The notes below the pieces were generated by a model. The model was given only the letters and a program-made list of their open reading frames with translations, had not been told where the DNA came from and searched no databases. From assembly GCF_002086285.1 (NCBI RefSeq), contig NZ_MVHU01000011.1, positions 57,212 through 121,211 of the forward strand: a stretch of 64,000 nucleotides of DNA, written 5' to 3'. This document shows positions 30,496 to 39,051 of the stretch, one piece after another. The position numbers were made by a program, and so were the translations under genes. This stretch comes from Mycolicibacter kumamotonensis (GTDB taxonomy: Bacteria > Actinomycetota > Actinomycetes > Mycobacteriales > Mycobacteriaceae). Each line of letters starts with the position of its first letter. Position 1 is the first letter of the stretch.

Positions 30496-31258
30496 GGCCC
30501 CGCCCGAAGGTGTTGGTCAGTGTCCGCGACAGTCCCCGCGGAATCAGTCGGCTGGCGCCTGCCAGCGCCTTGTAGTGCAGGCCCGGAATGCTGATGATCT
30601 CGCCTCGGGCGATGTCGGCCAGGCTGGCTGCGACGACGTCGTCGACCTCCATCCACAGAAACGACGGCAGCGTGGCCATGTCGATGCCTGCGCGCTGGTG
30701 GAATTCGGTGTGCACATAGCCCGGGCAGACCACGTGGATGCCCACGCCGGTGCCCTTGAGCCCGCCGGCCAGTCCTTCGGTGAACGACACCACCCAGGCC
30801 TTGGACGCCGAGTAGGTGGAGCCGCGCCCGGACAGCAGGCCGGCGACGCTGGCCACATTGACGACGGTGCCGGCGCCGGCGGCGATCATCGCGGGCAGCG
30901 CGGCCCGGGTCAGCTGCATCACCGCGGTGACGTTGACGTCCAGTTGGGCCTGCAGCAGCGCGGGGTCGGCGGTCCAGAACTCGCCGGAGGTGCCGAAACC
31001 GGCGTTGTTGACCAGCACCCGCACCCCGGCGCGCAGGCGCTCGGCGACCTTGGCCCGGTCGTCGGCGTCGGCCAGGTCGGCGGGCAGCACCTCGACATCA
31101 CAGCCGTGCCTGCCCCGAAGTTCGGCCGCCATCGCCCCCAGGCGCTCGGCATCGCGGGCCACCAGGATCAGGTCATAGCCGTCCGCGGCATACCGGCGCG
31201 CGTAGCCCGCGCCCAACCCGGAGGTAGGCCCGGTGACCAGGGCCGTGGGTCGTGACAT
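30482..31258 (-). CDS. Short-chain dehydrogenase, DltE-like
   Basis: 258 residues. [17 protein letters not shown] cofactor loop at the N-terminus, [13 protein letters not shown] near residue 87, [24 protein letters not shown] near 140 with Ser and Tyr-x3-Lys. Cytoplasmic oxidoreductase; substrate unknown. In my memory of H37Rv no SDR sits between Rv0382c and Rv0383c, so this looks like a local insertion, yet it overlaps pyrE tightly. Confidence 0.88.
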   Translation of the reverse strand: MSRPTALVTGPTSGLGAGYARRYAADGYDLILVARDAERLGAMAAELRGRHGCDVEVLPADLADADDRAKVAERLRAGVRVLVNNAGFGTSGEFWTADPALLQAQLDVNVTAVMQLTRAALPAMIAAGAGTVVNVASVAGLLSGRGSTYSASKAWVVSFTEGLAGGLKGTGVGIHVVCPGYVHTEFHQRAGIDMATLPSFLWMEVDDVVAASLADIARGEIISIPGLHYKALAGASRLIPRGLSRTLTNTFGRGRGRT

Positions 31259-31273
31259 GAGGGATAGCGTATG

Positions 31274-32164
31274 TCAGCGCTGATAGTGCGCGGTCTGCCG
31301 CCCGTTGCGGCCGGGGGCTGGGGCGTGCAGCATGCCCGACGGCTCCTCGCGGGCCGTCCGGCGCCGCGGCCGAGGTTCGGCGGCGGTGTTTGCCGATGGT
31401 GGAGCGGACGACCGGGGCGCAGACGGCGCCTGCTCGGCGGCGCTGTCCTCCGAAGACTCCACCGCACCGCCCGATCCCAGCGGGCGGCTGGGCTGCCCGT
31501 TGCGCCGGGCCGCCGGCTTGGCGGAGGCAGCGCCAGCTTCGACCGGCTGGCGGCGCGGCATCGGCGGCAGCACCCGCAGCAGATCGTTGAACTGGCGCAC
31601 GCAGCGCAGGCCCTCATCCCACTGGGCGCGGGTGCTGGTGACCGGCATGCTCACCAGGGTCCAGTTCGCCTCGTTCCACATGATCTCCGCGCAGTCCGGG
31701 GCGGTGTGGGCGAAGGTGACCATCCGCCGGTCACACGCCCGGCGTGCCGCGTCGAGGTTGGTGGAGTAGACCATCCGCGGGCCGATCGCCCCGAGCAGCC
31801 AGATGTCGTTCTCGCGCGGCTCCTTGAGGCCCTTGAGCCGCACGTCGACGACGACGTTGGTGCTGACCTTGCGGTGCAGGGCGATCACCGTTGCGACTTC
31901 GTCGAGGTCGAAGATGTAGACCGCCTCGCCGCGGATCTGGCCCAGCACCACGTTGCGCACGGGCGCGTCGCCCACCGTCGACATCACGCCACGTTTCCAG
32001 CGTCGCAGGATCTCGGTGGATTCCGGTTCGAAGTCGAAGCCTTGCGAGCGGGCCCAGGACTTACGGCGGCGGCTGCGGCCGCGGCGCTGGTCGAGATCCA
32101 CGTACAGCAACACGCCCGCGCCGACGAAGCACAGCGCGGACAGCGTGAACCAGAGCGGGACCAT
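31274..32164 (-). CDS. Conserved membrane-anchored protein (Rv0383c-like)
   Basis: 296 residues. One N-terminal membrane helix (LWFTLSALCFVGAGVLLYVDL), a basic patch (RRGRSRRRKSW), then a soluble domain (GFDFEPESTEILRRWKRGVMS, RNVVLGQIRGEAVYIFDLDEVATVIALHRKV) and an Ala/Pro/Arg-rich tail from about residue 210. Conserved position beside pyrE and clpB. No function is assigned. Confidence 0.82.
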   Translation of the reverse strand: MVPLWFTLSALCFVGAGVLLYVDLDQRRGRSRRRKSWARSQGFDFEPESTEILRRWKRGVMSTVGDAPVRNVVLGQIRGEAVYIFDLDEVATVIALHRKVSTNVVVDVRLKGLKEPRENDIWLLGAIGPRMVYSTNLDAARRACDRRMVTFAHTAPDCAEIMWNEANWTLVSMPVTSTRAQWDEGLRCVRQFNDLLRVLPPMPRRQPVEAGAASAKPAARRNGQPSRPLGSGGAVESSEDSAAEQAPSAPRSSAPPSANTAAEPRPRRRTAREEPSGMLHAPAPGRNGRQTAHYQR

Positions 32165-32250
32165 CGTGCCTAGCGTATCTGCTGTCGGCCCGGAAGCGAG
32201 AACGCTTGCCGGTCACAACCGTGCATCAGGACCGTTCCAACAGGTCAACG

Positions 32251-33474
32251 TCATGCATCAATGGTATTCGGCCCGACCCCACCGAAGATGGTTTGACCGC
32301 CGCCGGCCGGGCTGTAGGAGATGTAGATCGGCTGCTGGGCGAACGGGATGTTGCCGGTGTTCATGGTGTCTCCGGAAGTCACCGTCGGGGAGTTGAAGAC
32401 CCCGTTCACGTTATGCACCGTGTACTCGTACAGCAGGTTGTTGGTGCCGTGCTGATAGACCGCGATGGTCGTGCCGTCCGGTAGGCCGCCGTTCTGCTGC
32501 GGCTGGATGCCGTTGAGCACCGAGGACGGCATGGTGCCGTACACCCCACCGGAGTCGACCACCGCGGAGACCGGCTGGGGCGTCGAGCCGTTGATGCTCA
32601 GGTCCAGGGTGGTCCAGGGTGCCCCTGCGACCGCAGTCCCGCCCGTTAACGGGTTGGCGCCGAAGATCAACTCCTTGTCGGCCTGGTCGATCAACAGACC
32701 CTTTCCGAGATCCCCCGGGAGGTCGGCGGTCGGAATGTGATCGGGTGTCGGCCCGAGCGCATTGGGTCCGACCCCCAGCACGCCGACGACGTTGGCCGGG
32801 CCCAAGTAGTCCTGGATGGACCACGGCCCGAAGATGTTGAAGTCCGCCGGGAAGGCGAACAGCACGGCGTCGACACTGGTGTCGGCGGTGACCGTGTCCC
32901 CGGCCGCGTCGGTGAAGGTGACGGTGGTGGGCAACTCCACATAGAAGTAGTCCAGCGCACCGCCGAACTGACCGATGTTGAACCCGGTGGGCAGTCCGGT
33001 GATGCCGAACGGGTTGATGTTCCAGATCGGCATCACCAGGCCGGCCGCGCCGGTGTCGACCAGAACGTCCGCTGCCGAGCCGCCGCCCACCGAGACGCTC
33101 ACCACGGGTTCGGTGGTCGCGTTGACCTCCATGGGGACGGTGAAGGTGTCCGGGACGACGGTGTCCGAGCTTGAGGCGACGGCACTGCCGGCCGTGCTCG
33201 TGTCGGCCGCCCCGCCGAACAGCCACTGCTCGAGGTCGTTGATCGGGGTGTAGACCAGGTTCTGGTACCAGCCGTCGAGCAGGGAGTCCAGCGAGGCCAG
33301 AGCCGAACCGGGGTCGGTATCGACGGCGATTCCGGGGTCGACCGCACTGAGCGCGTCGATGATCGGCTGAAACAGGTCGTCGAAGTCGGCGTGCGCCGCC
33401 GGGGCGGCCCCGAACGCCAGGAACGCCCCGACCGTCGCGGTCGCACCTACCACTTGGCGGCGATGAACTGCCAT
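32251..33474 (-). CDS. PecA-like aspartic protease with Sec signal peptide (copy 1)
   Basis: ATG 33474, eight bases after GGAGGT, gives 407 residues. A signal peptide ends near AAPAAHA; the mature protein opens with DFDDLFQPIIDALSAVDPG. The catalytic domain is a pepsin-like fold with two active-site Asp motifs: DVLVDTGAAGLVMP near residue 138 and VSAVVDSGGVYGTM near 310. PecA-type enzymes (PE_PGRS35 and relatives) cut PE-domain proteins at the cell surface and normally carry a PE domain for type VII export. Here a Sec-type signal and the DFDDL module stand in its place. About 60-65% identical by eye to the next gene upstream. Confidence 0.85.
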   Translation of the reverse strand: MAVHRRQVVGATATVGAFLAFGAAPAAHADFDDLFQPIIDALSAVDPGIAVDTDPGSALASLDSLLDGWYQNLVYTPINDLEQWLFGGAADTSTAGSAVASSSDTVVPDTFTVPMEVNATTEPVVSVSVGGGSAADVLVDTGAAGLVMPIWNINPFGITGLPTGFNIGQFGGALDYFYVELPTTVTFTDAAGDTVTADTSVDAVLFAFPADFNIFGPWSIQDYLGPANVVGVLGVGPNALGPTPDHIPTADLPGDLGKGLLIDQADKELIFGANPLTGGTAVAGAPWTTLDLSINGSTPQPVSAVVDSGGVYGTMPSSVLNGIQPQQNGGLPDGTTIAVYQHGTNNLLYEYTVHNVNGVFNSPTVTSGDTMNTGNIPFAQQPIYISYSPAGGGQTIFGGVGPNTIDA

Positions 33475-33618
33475 CTCGGAGACCTCCCCGCGCACGAGGG
33501 CCGCGAACAGCCGCGACCGCCCGCGGTCACGCTAACTCCCTATAGGGCGCAGAACACCAGAGGATTCACCCAAGAAACAGCCAAGATTCTCGGGGCTTCA
33601 GCGCAGGCCGTTACGCCA

Positions 33619-34833
33619 TCACGGTTCGATGGGAGTGCCACCGATAATGGTCTGCCCGCCGGGCACGAGGTAGTTGATGTAGACCGGCTGCTGGCCGAAC
33701 AGCCAGTTTCCGGTGTTCATGCCCCCGTTGGCGCCGATCACGACCGGGCTGCGCACCTCTCCCGCCTGGGAACCCACGGTGTAGGAGTACAGCGGCGTTC
33801 CGTCCTTGGTGTACACCGCAATCGTCGTCCCGTCGGGCAACGTTCCGTTGGCGGTCGGCGTGACGCCGCCGAGCACCGACGACGGCATGGTGCCGTACAC
33901 CCCGCCCGAGTCGATCACCCCGCGGACGTCGGTGGGCGTCGAGTCATTGATGCTCACCTTGAGGTCGGCCCACGGTGCACCCTCAACCACCGTGCCCCCC
34001 GCCAACGGGTTGTCCCCGAAGATCAATCGGCCGCCCGGCTGGTCGATCAGCACGCCGTTGCCCAGAGTTCCAGGCAGATCGGCGGTGGGAATGTGGTCGG
34101 GAGTGGGCCCGAGCGCGTTGGGTCCGATCCCCAGGACCCCGGTGGAGGAGCCGGCCAGGTAGTCGTAAATCGACCAGGAGCCAAAGGGATTGAGGTCTGC
34201 GGGGAACGCGAAGAGCACGGCATCGACCGTGGTGTCCGCGGTGACCGTGTCCCCGTTCTCGGCGGTGAACGTGACCGTGGTGGGCAGCTCCAGATAGAAG
34301 TAGTTCAGCGCACCGCCGAACTGGCCGATGTTGAACCCGGTGGGCAGGCCGGTGATGCCGAAGGGGTTGATGTTCCAGATCGGCAAGACCAGCCCCGCCG
34401 CCCCGGTGTCGACCAGCACGTCCGTCTGCGCGCCGCCGCCGACCGAGACACTGATCACCGGTTGGGTGGTGAGGTTGACGTCCATCGGAACGGTGAAGCT
34501 GTCCGGGAGCGTGGTGCTGTCCGCGTCGTAGGCGACAGCACTGCCCGGCAGGTCCGGACCGAACAGCCACGGTGCGATGCCGTGCAGCGGGGTGTAGACC
34601 AGGTCCTGGTACCAGCCGTCGAAGAGGGTGTCCAACGAGGCCAGCGCGGAACCCGGCTCGGTAGCGTCGGCAATGCCGGGATCGACCCAGCTGAACGCAT
34701 CGATGATGGGTTGGAACAAGTCGTCGAAGTCCGCGTTCGCCGCCGGCGCGGTGTTCAGTGGCGCCACGCCCACCGCCAGGAACGCACCTACCGCACCGAC
34801 TGCCCCGACCAGGCGATGACGACGACCCGACAT
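33619..34833 (-). CDS. PecA-like aspartic protease with Sec signal peptide (copy 2)
   Basis: 404 residues from ATG 34833 with GGAGG upstream. Signal peptide ending APAANA, then DFDDLFQPIIDAFSWVDPG. Active-site motifs DVLVDTGAAGLVLP near residue 138 and RGVIDSGGVYGTM near 305 are both present, so it is predicted active. Tandem paralogue of the gene that follows 144 bases downstream; blocks such as LPTGFNIGQFGGAL and GPNALGPTPDHIPTADLPG are identical or nearly so. Exported protease, possible PE-protein processing by analogy with PecA. The intergenic spacing allows separate promoters. Confidence 0.85.
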   Translation of the reverse strand: MSGRRHRLVGAVGAVGAFLAVGVAPLNTAPAANADFDDLFQPIIDAFSWVDPGIADATEPGSALASLDTLFDGWYQDLVYTPLHGIAPWLFGPDLPGSAVAYDADSTTLPDSFTVPMDVNLTTQPVISVSVGGGAQTDVLVDTGAAGLVLPIWNINPFGITGLPTGFNIGQFGGALNYFYLELPTTVTFTAENGDTVTADTTVDAVLFAFPADLNPFGSWSIYDYLAGSSTGVLGIGPNALGPTPDHIPTADLPGTLGNGVLIDQPGGRLIFGDNPLAGGTVVEGAPWADLKVSINDSTPTDVRGVIDSGGVYGTMPSSVLGGVTPTANGTLPDGTTIAVYTKDGTPLYSYTVGSQAGEVRSPVVIGANGGMNTGNWLFGQQPVYINYLVPGGQTIIGGTPIEP

Positions 34834-34940
34834 GACATGCCTCCGGATTAACGACGAAATTGGAAAACATTGGACTTTCTCAGCAGCCGTTACGTTAACC
34901 GATTAACTTCGCCACCGCATCTGCACCTACAACCGGGCAA

Positions 34941-34978
34941 AGAGTAAGGCCCCCGCCGGGCGGCGGGGGCCTTACTCT
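34941..34978. terminator. clpB terminator hairpin
   Basis: Perfect 18-bp arms (34941-34958, 34961-34978) around GG, 11 bases beyond the clpB stop on the minus strand. The stem is very GC-rich (GGCCCCCGCCG core). It also insulates the protease gene that starts at 34833. Confidence 0.85.
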
Positions 34979-34988
34979 CAACCGACCG

Positions 34989-37535
34989 TCAGCCCAGGAT
35001 CAGCGAGTCGCCGTCGGGGCTGACGTTGACCGGCACGGTGTCGCCGTCATGCACGTCACCGGCCAGCAGCAACTTGGCCAGCTGGTCGCCGATGGCCTGT
35101 TGGATCAGCCGGCGCAGCGGCCGCGCCCCGTACATGGGGTCGAATCCGCGCTGCGCCAGCCACTTCTTGGCCGGTAGCGACACCTCCAGGGTCAGCCGGC
35201 GCTGCTGCAGCCGCCGGCCCAGCTGAGCCAGCTGGATGTCGACGATCTGCACCAGCTCCTCGGGGTTGAGGCCCTCGAAGATCAGCACGTCGTCGAGCCG
35301 GTTGATGAACTCCGGCTTGAACGCGGCCCGCACCGCGGCCATCACCTGCTCGTCGCTGCCACCCGATCCCAGGTTGGAGGTCAGGATCAAGATGGTGTTG
35401 CGGAAGTCGACGGTGCGGCCCTGGCCGTCGGTGAGCCGGCCCTCGTCGAGCACCTGCAACAGCACGTCGAACACGTCCGGGTGCGCCTTCTCCACCTCGT
35501 CGAAGAGCACCACGGTGTAGGGCCGGCGGCGCACCGCCTCGGTCAGCTGACCGCCCTGGTCGTAGCCGACGTAGCCCGGAGGCGCACCGACCAGCCGTGC
35601 CACCGAGTGCTTCTCGCCGTACTCGCTCATGTCGATGCGGACCATGGCCCGTTCGTCGTCGAACAGGAAGTCGGCCAGCGCCTTGGCGAGCTCGGTCTTG
35701 CCCACCCCGGTGGGGCCCAGGAACAGGAACGATCCGGTCGGCCGGTTGGGGTCGGCGACCCCGGCCCGGCTGCGCCGCACCGCATCGGCAACCGCCTGCA
35801 CCGGCTTGCGCTGCCCGACGACCCGCTTGGCGAGCTCGTCCTCCATGCGCAGCAGCTTGGCGGTCTCGCCTTCCAGCAGCCGCCCGGCCGGGATGCCGGT
35901 CCAGGCGCTCACCACATCGGCGATGTCATCGGGTCCGACCTCCTCCTTGAGCATGACCTGCTCCCGGGCCTCGGCCTTGGGCAGTGCCGCCTCGAGCTTC
36001 TTCTCCACCTCGGGGATGCGCCCGTAGCGCAGCTCGGCCGCCTTGGCCAGGTCGCCGTCGCGTTCGGCACGGTCGGATTCACCGCGCAGCGTTTCCAGCT
36101 CTTCCTTGAGTTCCCGCACGACGTCGATGGCGTTCTTCTCATTCTGCCACCGTGCGGTGAGCTCCGCCAATTTCTCCTTGTGGTCGGCCAGCTCGCTGCG
36201 CAGCTTCTCCAGGCGCTCCTTGGACGCGGCGTCTTCCTCCTTTTCCAGCGCCATCTCTTCGATCTCCAGGCGGCGCACCAGCCGCTCGACCTCGTCGATC
36301 TCCACGGGCCGGGAGTCGATCTCCATCCGCAGCCGGCTGGCGGCCTCATCGACCAGGTCGATCGCCTTGTCCGGCAGGAACCGCGCGGTGATGTAGCGGT
36401 CACTCAAGGTGGCCGCGGCCACCAGCGCGGAGTCGGTGATGCGCACCCCGTGGTGCACTTCGTAGCGATCCTTGAGCCCGCGCAGAATGCCGATGGTGTC
36501 CTCGGCCGACGGCTCGCCGACGTAGACCTGCTGGAAGCGGCGCTCCAGGGCGGCGTCCTTTTCGATGTACTTGCGGTACTCCTCGAGCGTGGTCGCGCCG
36601 ACCAGCCGCAGCTCGCCGCGGGCCAGCATCGGCTTGATCATGTTGCCGGCGTCCATCGCGCCCTCGCCGGTGGCGCCGGCGCCGACGATGGTGTGCAGCT
36701 CGTCGATGAAGGTGATCACCTGGCCGGCGGCGTTCTTGATCTCGTCGAGGACGGCCTTGAGGCGCTCCTCGAACTCGCCGCGATACTTGGCACCGGCCAC
36801 CATCGAACCCAGATCCAGCGCGACGACGGTCTTGTCGCGCAGGCTGTCCGGGACGTCGCCGGCGACGATGCGCTGTGCCAGGCCTTCGACGATCGCGGTC
36901 TTGCCGACGCCGGGCTCACCGATGAGCACCGGGTTGTTCTTGGTGCGCCGGCTCAGCACCTGCACCACCCGGCGGATCTCGGTGTCACGGCCGATCACCG
37001 GGTCGAGCTTTCCCTCGCGGGCGCGGGCGGTCAGGTCGGTGGAGTACTTCTCCAGCGCCTGGTAGCTGGCCTCGGGGTCGGGGTTGGTGACCCGGGCGCT
37101 GCCGCGCACCTTGACGAAGGCCTCCCGCAGCGCCTGCGGCGACGCGCCGTGGCCGGTGAGCAGCTTGGCGACATCGGAGTCCCCGGTGGCCAACCCGACC
37201 ATCAGGTGCTCGGTGGACACGTACTCGTCGTCCATCTCGGTGGCCAGCTGCTGGGCGACGGTGATCGCCGCCAGCGACTCGCGGGACAGCTGCGGTTGCG
37301 CGCTGGCTCCGCTGGCCTGCGGTAGCCGGTCCAGTAGGTGCTGGTTCTCGGCGCGGATCGTCGCCGGGACCACACCGACCGCCTCCAGCAGCGGCGCGGC
37401 GATCCCGTCGTTCTGAGTCAGTAGAGCCTGCAGCAGGTGTGCGGGCCGGATTTCGGGGTTGCCGGCGGCGGTGGCCGCCTGCAATGCCGCGGTCAAGGCC
37501 GCCTGCGTCTTGGTGGTCGGGTTGAACGAGTCCAC
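34989..37535 (-). CDS. clpB: ClpB disaggregase
   Basis: Hsp104-type AAA+ chaperone that works with DnaK to pull proteins out of aggregates. GTG 37535 with GGAGG spaced ideally gives 848 residues, the length I recall in M. tuberculosis; an upstream frame adds 15 residues but no ribosome site. N-domain ([18 protein letters not shown]), first Walker [14 protein letters not shown] near residue 205, coiled-coil middle domain about 400-530, second Walker [16 protein letters not shown] near 600, and [10 protein letters not shown] (Walker B). Preceded by a SigH-like promoter and an HspR operator, linking it to the dnaK operon 6 kb away. Confidence 0.97.
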   Translation of the reverse strand: MDSFNPTTKTQAALTAALQAATAAGNPEIRPAHLLQALLTQNDGIAAPLLEAVGVVPATIRAENQHLLDRLPQASGASAQPQLSRESLAAITVAQQLATEMDDEYVSTEHLMVGLATGDSDVAKLLTGHGASPQALREAFVKVRGSARVTNPDPEASYQALEKYSTDLTARAREGKLDPVIGRDTEIRRVVQVLSRRTKNNPVLIGEPGVGKTAIVEGLAQRIVAGDVPDSLRDKTVVALDLGSMVAGAKYRGEFEERLKAVLDEIKNAAGQVITFIDELHTIVGAGATGEGAMDAGNMIKPMLARGELRLVGATTLEEYRKYIEKDAALERRFQQVYVGEPSAEDTIGILRGLKDRYEVHHGVRITDSALVAAATLSDRYITARFLPDKAIDLVDEAASRLRMEIDSRPVEIDEVERLVRRLEIEEMALEKEEDAASKERLEKLRSELADHKEKLAELTARWQNEKNAIDVVRELKEELETLRGESDRAERDGDLAKAAELRYGRIPEVEKKLEAALPKAEAREQVMLKEEVGPDDIADVVSAWTGIPAGRLLEGETAKLLRMEDELAKRVVGQRKPVQAVADAVRRSRAGVADPNRPTGSFLFLGPTGVGKTELAKALADFLFDDERAMVRIDMSEYGEKHSVARLVGAPPGYVGYDQGGQLTEAVRRRPYTVVLFDEVEKAHPDVFDVLLQVLDEGRLTDGQGRTVDFRNTILILTSNLGSGGSDEQVMAAVRAAFKPEFINRLDDVLIFEGLNPEELVQIVDIQLAQLGRRLQQRRLTLEVSLPAKKWLAQRGFDPMYGARPLRRLIQQAIGDQLAKLLLAGDVHDGDTVPVNVSPDGDSLILG

Positions 37536-37600
37536 GACACCTCCATTCGGGGTCAGAGCGGACCCAGAAGGGCCCGACAAAAATGCTTCTCGGCTTGTTC

Positions 37601-37627
37601 AACGGCGTCAAGGTTGAGTCTGTTCCG
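37601..37627 (-). promoter_or_regulatory. SigH-type promoter of clpB
   Basis: Reading the minus strand: GGAACA, 16 bases, CGTT. This fits the mycobacterial SigH consensus (GGAAYA-N16/17-CGTT). It ends 66 bases upstream of the clpB GTG and overlaps the HAIR site. Confidence 0.7.
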
Positions 37628-37633
37628 CTCAAG
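37613..37633. promoter_or_regulatory. HspR operator (HAIR) of clpB
   Basis: Plus strand GTTGAGT-N7-GCTCAAG, two mismatches to the HAIR consensus CTTGAGT-N7-ACTCAAG. It overlaps the -35 of the SigH-type promoter, an arrangement suited to repression by HspR, whose gene is at 41.2 kb. Confidence 0.72.
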
Positions 37634-37675
37634 TCCATTTTTTTGCCGCATGCGGTCCTGCACGCCAGCGCACTG

Positions 37676-38224
37676 TCAGGCGCGCTCACCGCCCTGGCCC
37701 TGGACTGGGCCGGCGGGCGGCTCCCGGTCAGCCGCACCGGGCTCGGCGGCTACCCAACCGGGCTGGTGCTCGCAGGCCTCGGCGGACGGCCGCGTCCAGA
37801 AGTAGAGAGCCAGCCAGGCGCCATAGCCGACGGCCATCCCGGCGTACATCACGGCCGGATCGGTTTGGCCGTGCACGCTGAGGTACAGCACGACACCGGC
37901 CAACAGCGCCGGCAGTACCGCCACGGGGCGCCTCACGGCGAACGCACCGGCGACGAGCACGATCGAAATGATCAGCAGACCCGGGCTGATCCGGTGCAGC
38001 ACGTCGAGCAGGCCGCCCCACCAGCCCCGGGCGTCCGCGCCCCCGTGCGCAGCATGGCCCATGCCGGCGGACGCGGACGCCCCCACGCCCAGCAGCACCA
38101 GGATGGCCGGCAGGCAGCAGGCCAGCGTGCAGGTCAAGGCGGCGATGACACCCGCCAGCCCGAACCGGCGGCCCGCCGTGGAGCGCAGCCGGCGCCGATC
38201 AGGACATTCTGCTGGGCGTGGCAT
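37676..38224 (-). CDS. Small membrane protein with Cys-Cys-x-Pro motif, possible metal handling
   Basis: ATG 38224 gives 182 residues (MPRPAECPDRRRLRSTAG). The first membrane helix reads LTCTLACCLPAILVLLGVGA; a Cys-Cys-x-Pro helix is typical of MerT/heavy-metal uptake proteins. A short Met/His loop (GMGHAAHGG) follows, then three further helices and a Pro/Gly tail. A CsoR-type palindrome lies 45 bases upstream, which also points to metal or sulfur-stress control. Assignment as a metal transporter is inference. The frame is open far upstream, but that part is antisense to the next gene. Confidence 0.68.
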   Translation of the reverse strand: MPRPAECPDRRRLRSTAGRRFGLAGVIAALTCTLACCLPAILVLLGVGASASAGMGHAAHGGADARGWWGGLLDVLHRISPGLLIISIVLVAGAFAVRRPVAVLPALLAGVVLYLSVHGQTDPAVMYAGMAVGYGAWLALYFWTRPSAEACEHQPGWVAAEPGAADREPPAGPVQGQGGERA

Positions 38225-38229
38225 ATCCG

Positions 38230-38255
38230 CCTTCCGTCGAAACCTTCCGTCGAAA
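38230..38255 (-). repeat. 13-bp tandem repeat carrying the ribosome site
   Basis: Two exact copies of CCTTCCGTCGAAA (38230-38242, 38243-38255) and a decayed third copy to about 38268. On the minus strand each copy supplies a GGAAGG Shine-Dalgarno core, the nearest one a few bases from the ATG at 38224. Confidence 0.7.
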
Positions 38256-38268
38256 CCTTCTGTGAACC

Positions 38269-38287
38269 TATACCCCGTATGGGTATA
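38269..38287. promoter_or_regulatory. CsoR/RcnR-type operator
   Basis: TATACCC-CGTAT-GGGTATA, perfect 7-bp arms with a 5-base spacer. A/T flanks and C/G runs of this kind are the operator form of CsoR/RcnR-family repressors (copper, nickel, persulfide). It lies between the divergent starts at 38224 and 38345. Confidence 0.55.
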
Positions 38288-38344
38288 GCGCAAGCTCTGT
38301 GCTGCTGTCGCCGGCGGACGGCACCGAACCGATACGGTGCTGCC

Positions 38345-39016
38345 ATGACGTCCGGCTTGGGTTCCGTATGGACCGCGTTGATTCCGCTCGCACTGGTGGT
38401 GGCGCTCTCCCCGATCACCGTCATTCCGGCGATACTGGTGCTGCACACCCCGCGCCCGCGCGAGACGGGGCTGACCTTCCTGATCGGCTGGCTGGCGGGC
38501 CTGGCCGCACTCACCGCGGCCTTCGTAGCGGGATCGGGCCTGCTGGGCGGCCTGGACAAGACACCGCCGGCCTGGGCGTCGTGGTTGCGGATCGCGGTCG
38601 GTGCGGCGCTGATCGCGTTCGGCATCTACCGCTGGACCGCCCGGCACGGACACGGCGAGATGCCGGGCTGGATGCGCTCATTCACGACGATGACCCCACT
38701 GCGCGCCGGGTTGATGGCCGCGGTACTGGCCGCAATCCGCCCCGAGGTGCTGTTCATGTGTGCCGCCGCGGGCCTGGCCATCGGCAGCGCCGGCCTCGGT
38801 GCGGCGGGCGCCTGGCAGGCGGCCGCGTTCTTCGTCGCCGTCGCCGCGTCCACGGTCGTGATCCCGATCCTGGGCTACCTTGCCGCCAGTCACCGGCTTG
38901 ATCCCGCGCTGGGCCGGCTCAAGGACTGGATGGAGCAGCAGCACGCCGCGCTCGTCGCCGTCATCCTCGTCCTCATCGGTGCGATGGTGACCTACAACGG
39001 GATTCACGCGCTGTAG
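38345..39016 (+). CDS. GAP/Sap-family membrane protein
   Basis: 223 residues from ATG 38345, six membrane segments. The N-terminus (IPLALVVALSPITVIPAILVLHTPRPRETGLTFLIGWLAGL) and FIRPEV-like AAIRPEVLFMCAAAGLAIG match the mycobacterial GAP family, relatives of LysE exporters involved in moving glycopeptidolipids or other lipids to the surface. The cargo is unknown. Divergent from the Cys-Cys membrane protein with the CsoR-type site between them. Confidence 0.82.
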   Translation: MTSGLGSVWTALIPLALVVALSPITVIPAILVLHTPRPRETGLTFLIGWLAGLAALTAAFVAGSGLLGGLDKTPPAWASWLRIAVGAALIAFGIYRWTARHGHGEMPGWMRSFTTMTPLRAGLMAAVLAAIRPEVLFMCAAAGLAIGSAGLGAAGAWQAAAFFVAVAASTVVIPILGYLAASHRLDPALGRLKDWMEQQHAALVAVILVLIGAMVTYNGIHAL

Positions 39017-39051
39017 CCGCTAGGGCGCCGGGCCAGCATAAAATCGCGGCC

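Noticed and set aside
35481..37325. 614-codon plus-strand frame antisense to clpB
   Set aside because: Leu/Gly/Asp-rich mirror of a strongly conserved AAA+ gene on the other strand.
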